Shown: positions 27,436 through 37,636 of the stretch, piece after piece
Layout: every line of letters begins with the position of its first letter
Position numbering within the stretch: position 1 is the first letter of the stretch
Source of the DNA: Geobacter sp.
Lineage (GTDB): Bacteria; Desulfobacterota; Desulfuromonadia; Geobacterales; DSM-12255
Reading direction: 5' to 3'
DNA: 64,000 nt
Assembly (NCBI GenBank): GCA_009684525.1
Contig: WKKR01000001.1
Span: 372,001 to 436,000 of the forward strand
Translations under genes and position numbers: made by a program
Notes under the pieces: model-generated
The model's input: the letters and a program-made list of their open reading frames with translations, nothing else
Databases searched by the model: none
What the model was told of the DNA's origin: nothing

Positions 27436-28692
27436 ATGGTAAATAAGACGATTTTGGATAACGGATTACGGATTGTTTCGGAACAGATCCCCCATGCCCA
27501 TTCCGTATCGATAGGCATCTGGGTAACCAGTGGTTCCCGCCACGAATCCGCTGACATGAACGGCATCGCCCATTTCATTGAGCATCTGATGTTCAAGGGG
27601 ACCGGCCGACGCAGCGCCCTTGACATAGCCCGGGAGATCGACGCTGTCGGTGGCGTCCTCAATGCCTTTACCGGCCGCGAATATGTCTGTTACTATGCCA
27701 AGGTTCTCAGCACCCATCTCCCCAAGGCGATCGACCTTCTGGCTGACATTTTCCTCAATTCGGTCTTTGATGTCGATGAAATCGAAAAGGAACGAAAGGT
27801 CATTCTCCAGGAGATCGACATGCTGGAGGATACGCCCGACGATTTTATCCACGACCTCTTCTATCAGAACTTCTGGAAGGGACATCCCCTTGGTCGCCCC
27901 ATCATCGGCACGGAAGAGAGCGTGGCATCACTGACCAGGGACTATCTGCTGTCGCACCGGCATGAGTCCTACTCGGCAGAAAATATCATCGTTGCCGCTG
28001 CCGGAAATCTGGACCACGATCAGCTGCTGCAGTTGGTGGGGGATGCCTTCAGTGTGGTGCCCCAAGGGAGACAGGCAGTTCCGGCACCGCTTCCGGTCCA
28101 TGACCGGGGTCTCTATCGCCATGAAAAGGAGCTGGAGCAGGTTCACCTCTGCCTTGGGACCTGTGCGCTTCCCCAGAATCATGGACGCCGCTTTGAGGCA
28201 TATATTCTCAATGCCGTGCTTGGCGGGAGCATGAGTTCGCGTCTGTTCCAGGAGGTCAGGGAGAAACAGGGGCTTGCCTATTCCATCTATTCCTATCTGG
28301 CATCTCATTCGGACAGCGGTTCTCTGGCTGTGTATGCCGGTACCAGCCAGGAGAAGGTGCCCCAGGTGATCGAGATCATCCTCAAGGAAATGAGGCGATT
28401 GAAGAGCGAGCCGCTCACCTTGAGCGAACTGGCGTCTGCCAAGGACCAACTCAAGGGGAATATCCTCCTCTCCTTGGAAAGCAGTGATAACCGCATGTCC
28501 AAGCTCGCCAAGAATGAGGTTTATTTCGGCACCTATCAACCCCTGGAAGAAATCATGCGGGGGTTTGACCGGGTGACCTGTGAAAGTGTCCTGGAGATGA
28601 GCCGGCATTTGTTTGTCGACGACAGCCTCACCCTGGTGCTGCTGGGAAAGACGAACACGGGGAATCTCTCTGTTGCTGATCTGAAACTGTAA
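27436..28692 (+). CDS. M16-family zinc protease (processing-peptidase type)
   Basis: 418 residues from ATG 27436. The inverted zinc motif HFIEH is at 46-50, with the third ligand in the QEIDMLEDTPDD region near 120-130; the second half holds the REKQGLAYSIYSY motif of the inactive M16C lobe. These soluble proteases resemble the mitochondrial processing peptidase and Bacillus MlpA/YmxG, whose gene also follows pnp and precedes dut. Its substrate is not known. A better start upstream is not apparent, as 27361-27430 lies in and after the terminator. Confidence 0.92.
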   Translation: MVNKTILDNGLRIVSEQIPHAHSVSIGIWVTSGSRHESADMNGIAHFIEHLMFKGTGRRSALDIAREIDAVGGVLNAFTGREYVCYYAKVLSTHLPKAIDLLADIFLNSVFDVDEIEKERKVILQEIDMLEDTPDDFIHDLFYQNFWKGHPLGRPIIGTEESVASLTRDYLLSHRHESYSAENIIVAAAGNLDHDQLLQLVGDAFSVVPQGRQAVPAPLPVHDRGLYRHEKELEQVHLCLGTCALPQNHGRRFEAYILNAVLGGSMSSRLFQEVREKQGLAYSIYSYLASHSDSGSLAVYAGTSQEKVPQVIEIILKEMRRLKSEPLTLSELASAKDQLKGNILLSLESSDNRMSKLAKNEVYFGTYQPLEEIMRGFDRVTCESVLEMSRHLFVDDSLTLVLLGKTNTGNLSVADLKL

Positions 28693-28704
28693 ACCTCCCA
28701 CACC

Positions 28705-29154
28705 ATGTCCCACGTCACTCTACATATCAAGCGGCTCAGGGTCGAATCGACCAATCCGCTCCCTGCCTACATGACTCCGCATGCTGCAGGCATGGACCTC
28801 TATGCCGATATTGCGGCGGAATTGCTGCTTGCTCCCGGGGAGCGTGCCCTGGTGGGGACCGGTATTGCCATCGCACTGCCCGAAGGGTATGAAGCTCAGG
28901 TCAGGCCGAGAAGCGGGCTGGCGCTCAAACATGGCATCACCATGCTGAATTCGCCCGGCACCATTGATGCCGATTACCGGGGAGAGATCGGGGTCATTGT
29001 CGTCAATCACGGTTCTGAGCCTTTTACGATCAGAAACGGTGAGCGGATCGCGCAACTGGTTGTTGCACCGGTGGTCCGTGCCCAGCTCATCCAGGTCGAC
29101 GAACTGAGCGAGACAGACCGGGGTTCGGGAGGGTTCGGCCACACCGGAAGGTAA
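28705..29154 (+). CDS. dut: dUTP diphosphatase
   Basis: 149 residues with the trimeric dUTPase motifs in order: [46 protein letters not shown] and the C-terminal [11 protein letters not shown] that closes over the active site. It hydrolyses dUTP to dUMP, keeping uracil out of DNA and feeding dTMP synthesis. It is 12 bases from the protease gene, with no good ribosome site, so coupling is likely. Confidence 0.96.
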   Translation: MSHVTLHIKRLRVESTNPLPAYMTPHAAGMDLYADIAAELLLAPGERALVGTGIAIALPEGYEAQVRPRSGLALKHGITMLNSPGTIDADYRGEIGVIVVNHGSEPFTIRNGERIAQLVVAPVVRAQLIQVDELSETDRGSGGFGHTGR

Positions 29155-29214
29155 TGGCAAACCTCTATGTTTCAGACTGTTATGATGCAAAATCTGCAGT
29201 AGGGGGAGAGCTTT

Positions 29215-30318
29215 GTGAGAGACCCACGTGTTCGGCAACTGGCTGATGTGCTGGTCAATTATTCAACCCGGGTAAAAAAGGGTGACGTGGTCATGATCAG
29301 CGCCAGCGGTTTCGAGGCTGCTCCCCTGGTGAAGGAGATCCACGCCCTCTGCATCGCCAGGGGAGCGAAGTATGTGGAATACGATTTCTCCCTTCCGGAG
29401 ATCAATCGCCAATTCTACAATCTGGCCAAGAAAAGCCAGATCGAATATTTCCCCCAGCACAAACTGGATTTCATGCGGCAGGTAACGGTATACATCGCCA
29501 TTTCGGCTGCGGACAACTCGATGGTCATGGCCAATGCCAATCAGGAGCATATGATAGCCCATGCCAGGGTCATGCGGCCGATCGTCGACTGCCGGGTCAA
29601 GAATACCCGCTGGGTTGTCACCCGCTACCCGACACATGCCGGGGCGCAGGAGGCGAAGATGAGCCTCGACGAGTACGAGGAGTATCTCTTTGCCGCCTGT
29701 TGCATCGACTGGCAGGCAGAGTCGCGCAAGCAGGAACGGCTCAAGAAGCTGGTCGATCAGGCCGAGCAGGTGCAGATCAAGGCATCGGATACCGATCTCT
29801 GCTTCAACATCAAGGGTATGCCCGGTATCAAGTGCGACGGACGTTACAATATTCCGGATGGAGAGGTCTTTACGGCTCCGGTCAAGGATTCCGTGGAAGG
29901 GTATATCACCTATAACTGCCCGACCATTTATCATGGCAAGGAGTTTTCCAATATCCGCCTGGAGTTTTCCGCGGGCAAGATCATCAAGGCAACGTCTTCG
30001 GGCATGGACGAGCAGCTCAACCGGATTCTCGATACCGATGACGGTGCCCGCTATATCGGCGAGTTCGCCATCGGGGTCAATCCGGCCATTCGTCGACCGA
30101 TGCGGAACATCCTCTTTGACGAGAAGATATTCGGCTCAATCCATTTCACGCCGGGGCAATGTTACGACGAATGCGACAACGGCAATCGTTCGGCGGTCCA
30201 TTGGGATATGGTAAAGCTCTTGGAAGGGGATGGGGAAATCCTGTTCGACGGCGTCATGATCCAGAAAGACGGCCGTTTCGTGCACAGCAGTCTGGCGTCG
30301 CTCAACCCCGGTGACTGA
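29215..30318 (+). CDS. M29-type aminopeptidase (thermophilic aminopeptidase T family)
   Basis: 367 residues from a GTG start with GGGGGAGAG 5 bases before it. The protein resembles aminopeptidase T/AmpS/PepS: RVKKGDVVMISASGF near the start, then glutamate- and histidine-rich metal-site segments (NIPDGEVFTAP, GEFAIGVNP, and SIHFTPGQCYDE). Such enzymes remove N-terminal residues with two metal ions in the cytoplasm. The gene follows dut and its stop overlaps a possible GTG of the next gene. Confidence 0.88.
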   Translation: MRDPRVRQLADVLVNYSTRVKKGDVVMISASGFEAAPLVKEIHALCIARGAKYVEYDFSLPEINRQFYNLAKKSQIEYFPQHKLDFMRQVTVYIAISAADNSMVMANANQEHMIAHARVMRPIVDCRVKNTRWVVTRYPTHAGAQEAKMSLDEYEEYLFAACCIDWQAESRKQERLKKLVDQAEQVQIKASDTDLCFNIKGMPGIKCDGRYNIPDGEVFTAPVKDSVEGYITYNCPTIYHGKEFSNIRLEFSAGKIIKATSSGMDEQLNRILDTDDGARYIGEFAIGVNPAIRRPMRNILFDEKIFGSIHFTPGQCYDECDNGNRSAVHWDMVKLLEGDGEILFDGVMIQKDGRFVHSSLASLNPGD

Positions 30319-30319
30319 G

Positions 30320-30928
30320 ATGATGATAGCCATCAATGCCGATAATCCCCAGCCTCGTCTTGTTGCACGGGTCAAGGAAACCCTGGAGCGGGGTGGGGTC
30401 ATTGCCTATCCTACTGATACGACCTATGGGATTGGCTGCAGCATCTTCAACAAGAAGGGGATCGAGAGGGTTTACCAATTGAAGCAGCGGGAAAAGCGGA
30501 AGCCGTTCTCGTTCATTTGTTCCGAGCTGGCTGACGTGGCACGCTACGCCAAGGTGAGCAACTATGCCTTCAAGATCATGAAGCGTTATCTGCCTGGGGC
30601 GTATACCTTTGTCCTCGATGCGAGCAGCGTTGTCCCCGACCTGCTCCTGACCCGCCAGAAGACCGTCGGCATCCGTATTCCTGAAAATCGGATATGTATT
30701 TCCATTGTCAGGGAACTGGGACATCCTATCATTACCACCAGCGCCAATCGTTCCGGTGAGGAGCCGATTGGCGACCCGAGCCAGATTGAGGCGGAACTGG
30801 GAAAACAGTTGGATCTGATCGTGGACGGCGGCGTATTACCTGCCGATGTCAGTTCCATCGTGAGTCTCATCGGCGATCGCCCCGAAGTCTTGCGCGCCGG
30901 CGTGGGCGATATCAGCTGGTGTTCGTAA
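30320..30928 (+). CDS. Sua5/YciO/YrdC-family protein (threonylcarbamoyl-AMP synthase-like)
   Basis: 202 residues. The YrdC fold is shown by GGVIAYPTDTTYGIGCS, the KR-rich KRKPFSFIC stretch, TVGIRIPE and TTSANRSGEEP. The family makes threonylcarbamoyl-AMP for t6A37 of tRNA, but it includes YciO paralogues of unsettled activity, and this one has the YciO-like KQREKRKPFSF; no Sua5 C-terminal domain is present. ATG 30320 or 30323 is the likely start; a GTG at 30311 overlaps the upstream stop. Confidence 0.85.
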   Translation: MMIAINADNPQPRLVARVKETLERGGVIAYPTDTTYGIGCSIFNKKGIERVYQLKQREKRKPFSFICSELADVARYAKVSNYAFKIMKRYLPGAYTFVLDASSVVPDLLLTRQKTVGIRIPENRICISIVRELGHPIITTSANRSGEEPIGDPSQIEAELGKQLDLIVDGGVLPADVSSIVSLIGDRPEVLRAGVGDISWCS

Positions 30929-30940
30929 CGGGATAGAGAC

Positions 30941-31297
30941 ATGCGTTCGCGTCTGGTCAGAAAAGGATTCAACCTCCTCACTGCCGGGGTTGTGGTGACA
31001 ACCCTTGTCACCTTTTATCCTGCCCTGGTTTCGGATCTTGTGCCATTCTCCGCCGGCCCGGCTAGTGTGATCTATTTCGGGTTTTTCTGGGGGAGCATGC
31101 TGGGGGGGGCAGGGACCATCATCACGGTTTTCGGCATGCTGCGTGCCGAAGAGCGCGGTCGGACCGTGGGGCTGCGGACCCCCGTTCTGGTCCTGATGGC
31201 GACACTGCTCGCCTTTGCCATCCTGGTCTATCTCTCCCTGAACGGTGTCCCGATGAAGCAACCCCCTCTCAAGCCTGGCGAGACCATCACCATCTGA
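30941..31297 (+). CDS. Small inner-membrane protein of unknown function
   Basis: 118 residues with three hydrophobic helices (about 11-33, 40-65 and 80-102), a positively charged N-terminus and a short Pro-rich tail. I do not recognise a family. It follows the YrdC-like gene by 12 bases, so it is probably the last member of that unit; 160 bases of non-coding DNA with the next operon's promoter follow. Confidence 0.65.
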   Translation: MRSRLVRKGFNLLTAGVVVTTLVTFYPALVSDLVPFSAGPASVIYFGFFWGSMLGGAGTIITVFGMLRAEERGRTVGLRTPVLVLMATLLAFAILVYLSLNGVPMKQPPLKPGETITI

Positions 31298-31399
31298 ACC
31301 TTTCCCGTTGCTGTCCGTTCTTTAATTAATCTTGCAATTGACCGGACGATGGGGTATGAACAAACCGCGGCGGCGATCAGGGCAGGCGTGCAAATTTCC

Positions 31400-31427
31400 T
31401 TGACAACTCCTGTTGCATCACTATACT
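31400..31427 (+). promoter_or_regulatory. Sigma70 promoter of the fatty-acid operon
   Basis: TTGACA (31400-31405) and TATACT (31422-31427) are 16 bases apart, a near-consensus promoter. The start near 31434 gives a 27-base leader to the yceD-like gene. No clear FapR- or FabR-type operator is seen over it. Confidence 0.85.
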
Positions 31428-31460
31428 GAAGGGCTTTGAGCGCCAGGAGGCGATTACCCC

Positions 31461-32000
31461 GTGATCTTGAGGGTCAACGATATCACCGATACGGTGAAAC
31501 GGCTGTCGGCCAACGAACAGCCGGCAGACTACCCAATTCTGGCAGCACTGCAGGAAGAGGGCATCTGCGAGTTCCTCTCCCCGTTGGCGCAGGAGTTCAG
31601 CGTTGTCAGGGAGTACGACCACATCAGGGTCGAGGGTGCGATAAGCGCGAAGGTTACGATGGTCTGTGCCCGCTGCTTGACCCCGTACTCCCTGGATCTG
31701 CGGTCGAGCTTTACCATCTTCTACTCCAAGGCAACTGCCGACCTGCCTCAGGACGAGGAGGTGGAGTTGTCCGAGAAGGAACTGATTTCGGCCACGTATT
31801 CAGGGGATGAGATCGACTTGGCCCCGGAAGTCGCCGAGCATGTGATCATTGAGCTTCCCCTCAAGCCGCTCTGCACTGACACCTGCCGGGGTCTCTGCAG
31901 TATCTGCGGCATCGATCTCAATAACAGCAGCTGTGACTGCACCGAACAGAAGGGGAGCTTGGCATTCAGTGTGTTGAAGAACCTCAAACTGGATAGATAA
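31461..32000 (+). CDS. yceD: YceD (DUF177) protein, 23S rRNA accumulation factor
   Basis: 179 residues from a GTG start with AGGAGG 11 bases before it. The C-rich core ([13 protein letters not shown]) and the C-terminal CxxxCxGLCxxCG run are the YceD pattern and suggest a zinc site. The protein precedes rpmF in nearly all bacteria and is needed for normal 23S rRNA levels in E. coli. It opens the operon that continues with rpmF, plsX and the fab genes. Confidence 0.9.
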   Translation: MILRVNDITDTVKRLSANEQPADYPILAALQEEGICEFLSPLAQEFSVVREYDHIRVEGAISAKVTMVCARCLTPYSLDLRSSFTIFYSKATADLPQDEEVELSEKELISATYSGDEIDLAPEVAEHVIIELPLKPLCTDTCRGLCSICGIDLNNSSCDCTEQKGSLAFSVLKNLKLDR

Positions 32001-32014
32001 AAAGGAGATTCCGT

Positions 32015-32197
32015 ATGGCAGTACCCAAGAAAAAGACATCCAAATCGCGTAAAAACATGAGAAGGGCGCACGACTTTCTGACCGCACCCGCTGCCGCAGT
32101 CTGTCCGCAGTGCAAAGCACCCAAGATGCCCCATCGTGCGTGCCCCTCCTGCGGCACCTACAAGGGGAAAGAAGTACTTAAGTCCGAAGACCTTTAA
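32015..32197 (+). CDS. rpmF: Ribosomal protein L32
   Basis: 60 residues. Cys30, Cys33, Cys43 and Cys46 form a zinc ribbon, so this is the zinc-containing (C+) form, not the zinc-free paralogue. Start at ATG 32015 with AAAGGAG upstream. It is the second gene of the operon and links ribosome synthesis to lipid synthesis. Confidence 0.97.
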   Translation: MAVPKKKTSKSRKNMRRAHDFLTAPAAAVCPQCKAPKMPHRACPSCGTYKGKEVLKSEDL

Positions 32198-32227
32198 CCA
32201 TCATTACCTGAAAAGTCTAGGGCCACT

Positions 32228-33268
32228 ATGAGAGTTGCAGTAGATGCAATGGGGGGAGACAACGCTCCGGGCGTTGAGGTGGAAGGAGCGGTCTGCGCTG
32301 CTCGCGAGTTCGGTATTGCCGTCACGCTGGTGGGGGATACCGATCGTATTCGCCAGGAACTGAACAAATACGACATTCGCGGTCTGGACCTTGCCATTCA
32401 CCATGCCAGCGAGGTCGTGGGCATGCACGATTCCCCCTCTGATGCCATCCGGAAGAAGAAGGATTCATCCATCAGGGTGGCGTTCGAACTGGTCAAAAGC
32501 GGGGGGGCAGAGGCGGTGGTCAGTGCCGGAAACTCCGGTGCAACCATGGCAGCCGGCATGTTCGTCCTCAAGCGACTCAAGGGTATCGAGCGACCGGCGA
32601 TTGCCCAGATCTTCCCAACCCTGCACGGCAGAACCCTTGTGCTCGATGTCGGCGGCAATGTGGATTGTAAATCGAATCATCTTGTCCATTTTGCCATCAT
32701 GGGTGGCGTTTACGCCCGCTGTATCATGGATGTGGATGCTCCGCGGATCGGGCTGTTGTCCAATGGCGAAGAAGAGAGCAAGGGGAATGAGCTGACCCGC
32801 GAGACCAATGTCATTCTCAAGCAGGCACCCCTCAATTACGTTGGCTACGTCGAGGGGCGCGACATCTTCAGCGGTGTCGTGGATGTGGTTGTATGTGACG
32901 GTTTTGTCGGCAATGTGGTGCTGAAGCTTTCCGAAGGGCTGGCAGAAGCAGTGGGGAAAATGCTCAAGGAGGAGATTCTCAAGAGCTTCCTCCCCAAGGT
33001 AGGATTTCTGCTTGCACGCCCCGCTTTCCAGAATTTCATGAAAAAGGTCGACTATGCCGAATACGGCGGTGCCCCTCTGCTGGGTATCGATGGTGTCGGC
33101 ATGATCTGTCATGGCGGCTCGAATACCAAGGCAATCAAGAATGCCATTCGCTTTGCTCACGAATACGCCCAGCGCGGTGTGAACCAGCAGATGGCCGATA
33201 AGCTGCAGGAGAGTTTTGCTCTCTCGCTCCAGCAGTTTGAGACGCTGAAAGACGCTGCCGCCAACTAG
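32228..33268 (+). CDS. plsX: Phosphate acyltransferase
   Basis: 346 residues with the PlsX start [29 protein letters not shown], and [17 protein letters not shown] near the end. It converts acyl-ACP to acyl-phosphate, the donor for PlsY in membrane phospholipid synthesis. It sits in the usual rpmF-plsX-fabH order. Confidence 0.97.
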   Translation: MRVAVDAMGGDNAPGVEVEGAVCAAREFGIAVTLVGDTDRIRQELNKYDIRGLDLAIHHASEVVGMHDSPSDAIRKKKDSSIRVAFELVKSGGAEAVVSAGNSGATMAAGMFVLKRLKGIERPAIAQIFPTLHGRTLVLDVGGNVDCKSNHLVHFAIMGGVYARCIMDVDAPRIGLLSNGEEESKGNELTRETNVILKQAPLNYVGYVEGRDIFSGVVDVVVCDGFVGNVVLKLSEGLAEAVGKMLKEEILKSFLPKVGFLLARPAFQNFMKKVDYAEYGGAPLLGIDGVGMICHGGSNTKAIKNAIRFAHEYAQRGVNQQMADKLQESFALSLQQFETLKDAAAN

Positions 33269-33283
33269 GCATGGGTGAGGCGC

Positions 33284-34264
33284 ATGATACGGGCAAAGAT
33301 CCTCGGTACCGGCTCGGCAGTTCCCGACACGGTCCTGACAAATTGTGACCTTGAACGTCGTGTAGACACTTCCGATGAATGGATTACCAGCCGCACCGGC
33401 ATCAAGGAGCGGCATATAGCTGCTGACGGCGAGTTCACCTCGACGTTTGCCACCAGGGCGGCGATACGTGCTCTCGAAATGGCCGGGGTGACTGCCGAAG
33501 AGATCGACCTGATCATCGTTGCCACCGTAACCCCTGATTTTCCCTTTCCTGCCACTGCCTGCCTGGTGCAGAATAACCTCAAAGCTTCCCGTGCTGCTGC
33601 CTTCGATGTTTCCGCCGCCTGCTCCGGCTTTCTCTACGGGATCTCCATCACAGAAAAGATGATCGCCACCGGTTCCATTCGCAAGGGTCTGGTGATCGGC
33701 GCCGAGGTCCTTTCCCGGATCGTCGACTGGTCAGACCGGAACACCTGCTGCCTGTTCGGTGACGGTGCCGGTGCCGTCGTGATTGGCTCGGGAGACGATG
33801 GGGCGGGAATCCTCTCGACGCACATCCATAGTGACGGCAGCTATTGGGAGCTTCTCCATCAGCCGGCCTGCGGCAATCGGTCGCCGGCAAGCCAAAGGGT
33901 TGTCGATGAACGTCTCGCCCATATCAGAATGCAGGGGAACGACGTCTTCAAGCTCGCGGTGCGGGCTATGGATGATGTCGCGCATGAGGCGCTGAACGCC
34001 AATGGCCTCACGCTCGCCGACCTGGACCTGCTGATACCGCATCAGGCCAACCGGCGGATCATCGATGCCATCGGCAAACGTCTGGGACTCCCCGAAGAGA
34101 AGGTCTTCGTCAATGTCCATAAATACGGGAATACCTCTGCGGCATCCATCCCAATCGCCCTTGACGAAGCCAACCGGACAGGCGCGCTGCAGCCAGGGAA
34201 CCTTGTTCTCTTCGATGCCTTCGGGGGAGGTCTTACCTGGGGAGCCGTGCTGGTACGCTGGTAG
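33284..34264 (+). CDS. fabH: 3-oxoacyl-ACP synthase III
   Basis: 326 residues from ATG 33284. The active-site cysteine is Cys113 in DVSAACSGFLYG; the catalytic His and Asn are in IPHQANRRI and KYGNTSAASIP. FabH starts fatty acids by joining acetyl-CoA (or branched acyl-CoA) with malonyl-ACP; the primer preference is not visible. An in-frame GTG at 33275 is less likely. Confidence 0.96.
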   Translation: MIRAKILGTGSAVPDTVLTNCDLERRVDTSDEWITSRTGIKERHIAADGEFTSTFATRAAIRALEMAGVTAEEIDLIIVATVTPDFPFPATACLVQNNLKASRAAAFDVSAACSGFLYGISITEKMIATGSIRKGLVIGAEVLSRIVDWSDRNTCCLFGDGAGAVVIGSGDDGAGILSTHIHSDGSYWELLHQPACGNRSPASQRVVDERLAHIRMQGNDVFKLAVRAMDDVAHEALNANGLTLADLDLLIPHQANRRIIDAIGKRLGLPEEKVFVNVHKYGNTSAASIPIALDEANRTGALQPGNLVLFDAFGGGLTWGAVLVRW

Positions 34265-34285
34265 AACGAACGTGAAAGGATGAAT

Positions 34286-35206
34286 ATGGGCAAGAAGGCT
34301 TTCATTTTCCCCGGACAGGGGTCACAATATGCCGGCATGGGCAAAGAGCTGGCGGATTCCTTTCCGGTTGCCAGGGAGGTGTTTCGCGAAGCCGATGATG
34401 CCTTGGGCTTCAAACTCTCCGAACTCTGTTTTAACGGACCCGAGGAATCCCTGAAGTTGACTACCAACACCCAGCCCGCTATCCTCGCCACAAGCGTGGC
34501 GGCGCTACGGGTTGTACAGTCTGAAAAGGGTCTGGTCCCGGATTTCCTGGCAGGGCATTCCCTGGGCGAATACTCGGCCCTGGTGGCAGCCGGTGCGCTG
34601 CAATTTGCCGATGCAGTCCGCACGGTGCGCGCTCGTGGTGCATACATGCAGGAGGCCGTCCCCGTAGGTACCGGTGCCATGGCAGCGATTCTTGGTGTCG
34701 AGCCGCAGATTCTCGCCGAGATCTGCACCGAAGCTGCACAGGGAGAGGTTGTCTCGCCTGCCAACTATAATTCGCCCGGACAGGTGGTTATTGCCGGCCA
34801 CGCATCAGCGGTCAATCGTGCCATCGAGATCGCAAAGGGGAGAGGCTTTCGCAAGGCAATGCTGTTGCCGGTAAGCGCACCTTTTCATTGTTCCCTCATG
34901 GTCCCTGCCGGCGAACGGCTTGCCGAGACGCTCGCCGATATCAGCGTTGGTGCACTGGCCCGGCCGGTGGTCACCAACGTGGAAGCCGAGCCGAACCAGG
35001 ACAGCACCCGGGTCAAAGAGCTGCTGGTGCGGCAGGTGAGCGCTCCGGTCCGCTGGGAGGATTCGGTGCGTACGATGGTGGTACTGGGGGTGACGGAGTT
35101 TGTGGAGATAGGCCCCGGCAAGGTTCTTTCCGGCCTGGTCAAGCGTATCACCAAAGAGGTTTCAACGGTTAACGTGGAAGATGGAGCAACGCTGCAGGCT
35201 CTGTAA
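34286..35206 (+). CDS. fabD: Malonyl-CoA:ACP transacylase
   Basis: 306 residues from ATG 34286, chosen because AAAGG is 6 bases before it; ATG 34280 would abut that site. The start KAFIFPGQGSQYAGMG, nucleophile Ser92 in GHSLGEYSAL and the histidine in SAPFHCSLM are diagnostic. It loads malonyl groups on the ACP encoded two genes on. Confidence 0.96.
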   Translation: MGKKAFIFPGQGSQYAGMGKELADSFPVAREVFREADDALGFKLSELCFNGPEESLKLTTNTQPAILATSVAALRVVQSEKGLVPDFLAGHSLGEYSALVAAGALQFADAVRTVRARGAYMQEAVPVGTGAMAAILGVEPQILAEICTEAAQGEVVSPANYNSPGQVVIAGHASAVNRAIEIAKGRGFRKAMLLPVSAPFHCSLMVPAGERLAETLADISVGALARPVVTNVEAEPNQDSTRVKELLVRQVSAPVRWEDSVRTMVVLGVTEFVEIGPGKVLSGLVKRITKEVSTVNVEDGATLQAL

Positions 35207-35239
35207 GCCCCTGTAGAATTACGTGGAAAGGAGTACGCA

Positions 35240-35977
35240 ATGCCCAAAGGAAAAGTAGCTGTTATTACCGGTGCATCGCGCGGGATCGGTCGAAGCATTG
35301 CCCTGGCCCTGGCAGCGGAAGGGGCAAAAATCGTTGCGGTCGACGTTGACCAGGCAGCAACAGAGGCAATGGTTGCTGAGGTCCAGCAACTGGGCGTGGA
35401 AGCGATCGCCGTCGTCGGAAACGTAACGGTTGCCGCGGATACGGAAAAGATGATAGATGCCGCAGTAGCAGCCTTCGGCAGGGTGGATATCCTGGTGAAT
35501 AACGCCGGCATTACCAGGGATGGCCTTCTGCTCAGGATGAAAGAGGATGACTGGGATGCAGTCCTGAACGTCAACCTCAAAGGGGCATTCCTCTGCACCC
35601 GTGCCGCAGCTAAGGTGATGACCAAGCAGCGTTTCGGCAGGATCATCAACATTGCCTCGGTAGTCGGGCAGATGGGGAACGTCGGTCAGGCCAATTATTG
35701 TGCCAGCAAGGCCGGGCTGATGGGGCTCACCAAGTCCAACGCACGCGAGCTGGCGAAGCGGAACATCACGGTAAACGCTGTGGCTCCCGGTTTCATTGCC
35801 ACAGCAATGACGGATGCCCTGCCAGAAAAGGTCCGGGACGAACTGACTGCGCAGATACCTCTGGAGCGGCTCGGCACACCAGAGGATATTGCGAATGCCG
35901 TAGTATTCCTTGCTGCCGAACGTTCCGGGTATGTCACCGGGCAGGTGCTGGCAGTTAACGGCGGCATGTACATGTAA
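35240..35977 (+). CDS. fabG: 3-oxoacyl-ACP reductase
   Basis: 245 residues, classical short-chain dehydrogenase. The NADPH-binding motif is TGASRGIGRSIA, then NNAG, the catalytic Ser of INIASVVG and YCASK (Tyr and Lys). It carries out the first reduction of each elongation round. AAAGGAG precedes ATG 35240. Confidence 0.97.
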   Translation: MPKGKVAVITGASRGIGRSIALALAAEGAKIVAVDVDQAATEAMVAEVQQLGVEAIAVVGNVTVAADTEKMIDAAVAAFGRVDILVNNAGITRDGLLLRMKEDDWDAVLNVNLKGAFLCTRAAAKVMTKQRFGRIINIASVVGQMGNVGQANYCASKAGLMGLTKSNARELAKRNITVNAVAPGFIATAMTDALPEKVRDELTAQIPLERLGTPEDIANAVVFLAAERSGYVTGQVLAVNGGMYM

Positions 35978-36074
35978 AAATCTCGTTTGCAATTTTACTG
36001 ATTCATGCTATGAAGCATTGACACACACGCACACACTGCCTGAAAAGGTAATATAACCAACGGAGGTAAGAGGA

Positions 36075-36308
36075 ATGTCAACAATAGAAAAACGAGTCAA
36101 GGAAATAGTCGCTGAACAGCTTGGGGTTGACGAGTCCCAGGTCACCAACGAGGCATCGTTCATGGACGATCTCGGCGCCGATTCCCTTGATACCGTGGAA
36201 CTGGTCATGGCCCTTGAAGAAGAATTCGATATCGAAATCTCCGACGAGAATGCCGAAAAGATCCAGACGGTTCAGGATGCCGTTGACTATATCACCGAGC
36301 ACACCTAA
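36075..36308 (+). CDS. acpP: Acyl carrier protein
   Basis: 77 residues, very acidic. Ser37 in ADSLD receives the 4'-phosphopantetheine arm. The gene lies between fabG and fabF with a GGAGG site, the common arrangement. The 97 bases before it include an ACACACACGCACACAC-like run. Two hairpins follow and may let this small, abundant protein be made in excess of FabF. Confidence 0.98.
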   Translation: MSTIEKRVKEIVAEQLGVDESQVTNEASFMDDLGADSLDTVELVMALEEEFDIEISDENAEKIQTVQDAVDYITEHT

Positions 36309-36320
36309 CAGATCGCTACA

Positions 36321-36367
36321 AAGGGGAGTAACCTCCCCTTTTTCGGGGTGCCTCTGTGGCACCCTTT
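36321..36367 (+). terminator. Two tandem hairpins between acpP and fabF
   Basis: AAGGGGAG-TAAC-CTCCCCTT followed by TTT (36321-36343), then GGGTGCC-TCTGT-GGCACCC followed by TTT (36346-36367). They look like intrinsic terminators of moderate strength placed inside an operon, so partial termination after acpP is likely. Confidence 0.75.
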
Positions 36368-36394
36368 CATTTGGTAAACCGGGAGAAACTGTTT

Positions 36395-37627
36395 ATGAGA
36401 AGAGTTGTGGTGACGGGAGTCGGCGTTGTCTCCCCGCTGGGGACTGGTAACGACGCTAACTGGGCCGCCCTGACCGCGGGCCGTTCGGGAATTGCCTCCA
36501 TAACCAGATTTGACGCTTCGGAGTTTCCGGTGAAGATTGCCGGAGAGGTGAAGGACTTCAATCCGGAAGATTTTATCGACAAGAAAGAGGTCAAGAAGAT
36601 GGACCTCTTTATCCAGTATTCCTTGGCTGCGGCACAGTTCGCCATGGCTGACTCCGGCCTGCTGATTGACGAAAGCAATGCCGAGCGGGTTGGGGTATTG
36701 GTCGGAGCGGGACTTGGCGGTCTGCCGACTATTGAAAGATATCATAGCGCCATGCTGGAGGGTGGATACAAGAAGATTTCCCCCTTCTTCATTCCGATGC
36801 TGATCATCAACTTGGCTCCCGGTCACATCTCCATGAAATACGGCGCCAAGGGGCCCAATGTGTCGTCGGTTTCGGCCTGCGCCACTGGTACCCACTCCAT
36901 TGGCGATGCCTATCACATGATCAAGCGTGGCGATGCCGACGCCATGATCGCCGGCGGAACTGAGTCAACGGTTACCCCGCTGGGCATAGGCGGTTTTGCC
37001 GTGATGAAGGCCCTTTCCACCAGGAATGACGACCCTACTGCCGCTTCCCGCCCCTTTGAAAAGAATCGCGACGGTTTTATCATGGGTGAGGGGGCCGGTA
37101 TCGTCGTGCTTGAAGAGTACGAGGCTGCCAAGAAGCGCGGTGCCAAGATATATGGCGAAGTGGTCGGTTATGGTCTCACCGGAGATGCCTATCATCTGAC
37201 TGCTCCTGCTCCGGGTGGCGAAGGCGCGGCCCGCTGCATGAAAATGGCTCTTGCCGGGGCCGGCATAAACCCTGAGCAGGTTGATTATATCAACGCCCAT
37301 GGGACGTCGACCCCGATGAACGACCTCTACGAAACCATGGCCATCAAGACGACCTTCGGCGAACACGCCCACAAAGTGATGGTCTCCTCGACCAAGTCCA
37401 TGACCGGCCATCTGCTCGGTGCCGCCGGCGGCATCGAGGCGGTCTTTACCCTGCTGGCCATGGATAAGGGCGTTATTCCCCCGACCATCAATTACCAGGA
37501 GCCGGATCCAGAGTGCGATCTCGACTATGTCCCCAATACTGCACGTTCCGCCACGATAGAGTATGCCATGAGCAACAACTTCGGCTTTGGCGGAACCAAC
37601 GCGTCGCTTCTCTTCAGGAAGATATAG
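36395..37627 (+). CDS. fabF: 3-oxoacyl-ACP synthase II
   Basis: 410 residues from ATG 36395 after a GGGAGAAA site. The condensing Cys162 is in [10 protein letters not shown], and the two histidines lie in [11 protein letters not shown] and [12 protein letters not shown]. It elongates acyl-ACPs with malonyl-ACP. It is read after the tandem hairpins; the rpiB gene follows 9 bases on. Confidence 0.97.
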   Translation: MRRVVVTGVGVVSPLGTGNDANWAALTAGRSGIASITRFDASEFPVKIAGEVKDFNPEDFIDKKEVKKMDLFIQYSLAAAQFAMADSGLLIDESNAERVGVLVGAGLGGLPTIERYHSAMLEGGYKKISPFFIPMLIINLAPGHISMKYGAKGPNVSSVSACATGTHSIGDAYHMIKRGDADAMIAGGTESTVTPLGIGGFAVMKALSTRNDDPTAASRPFEKNRDGFIMGEGAGIVVLEEYEAAKKRGAKIYGEVVGYGLTGDAYHLTAPAPGGEGAARCMKMALAGAGINPEQVDYINAHGTSTPMNDLYETMAIKTTFGEHAHKVMVSSTKSMTGHLLGAAGGIEAVFTLLAMDKGVIPPTINYQEPDPECDLDYVPNTARSATIEYAMSNNFGFGGTNASLLFRKI

Positions 37628-37636
37628 GTGGGGGCG

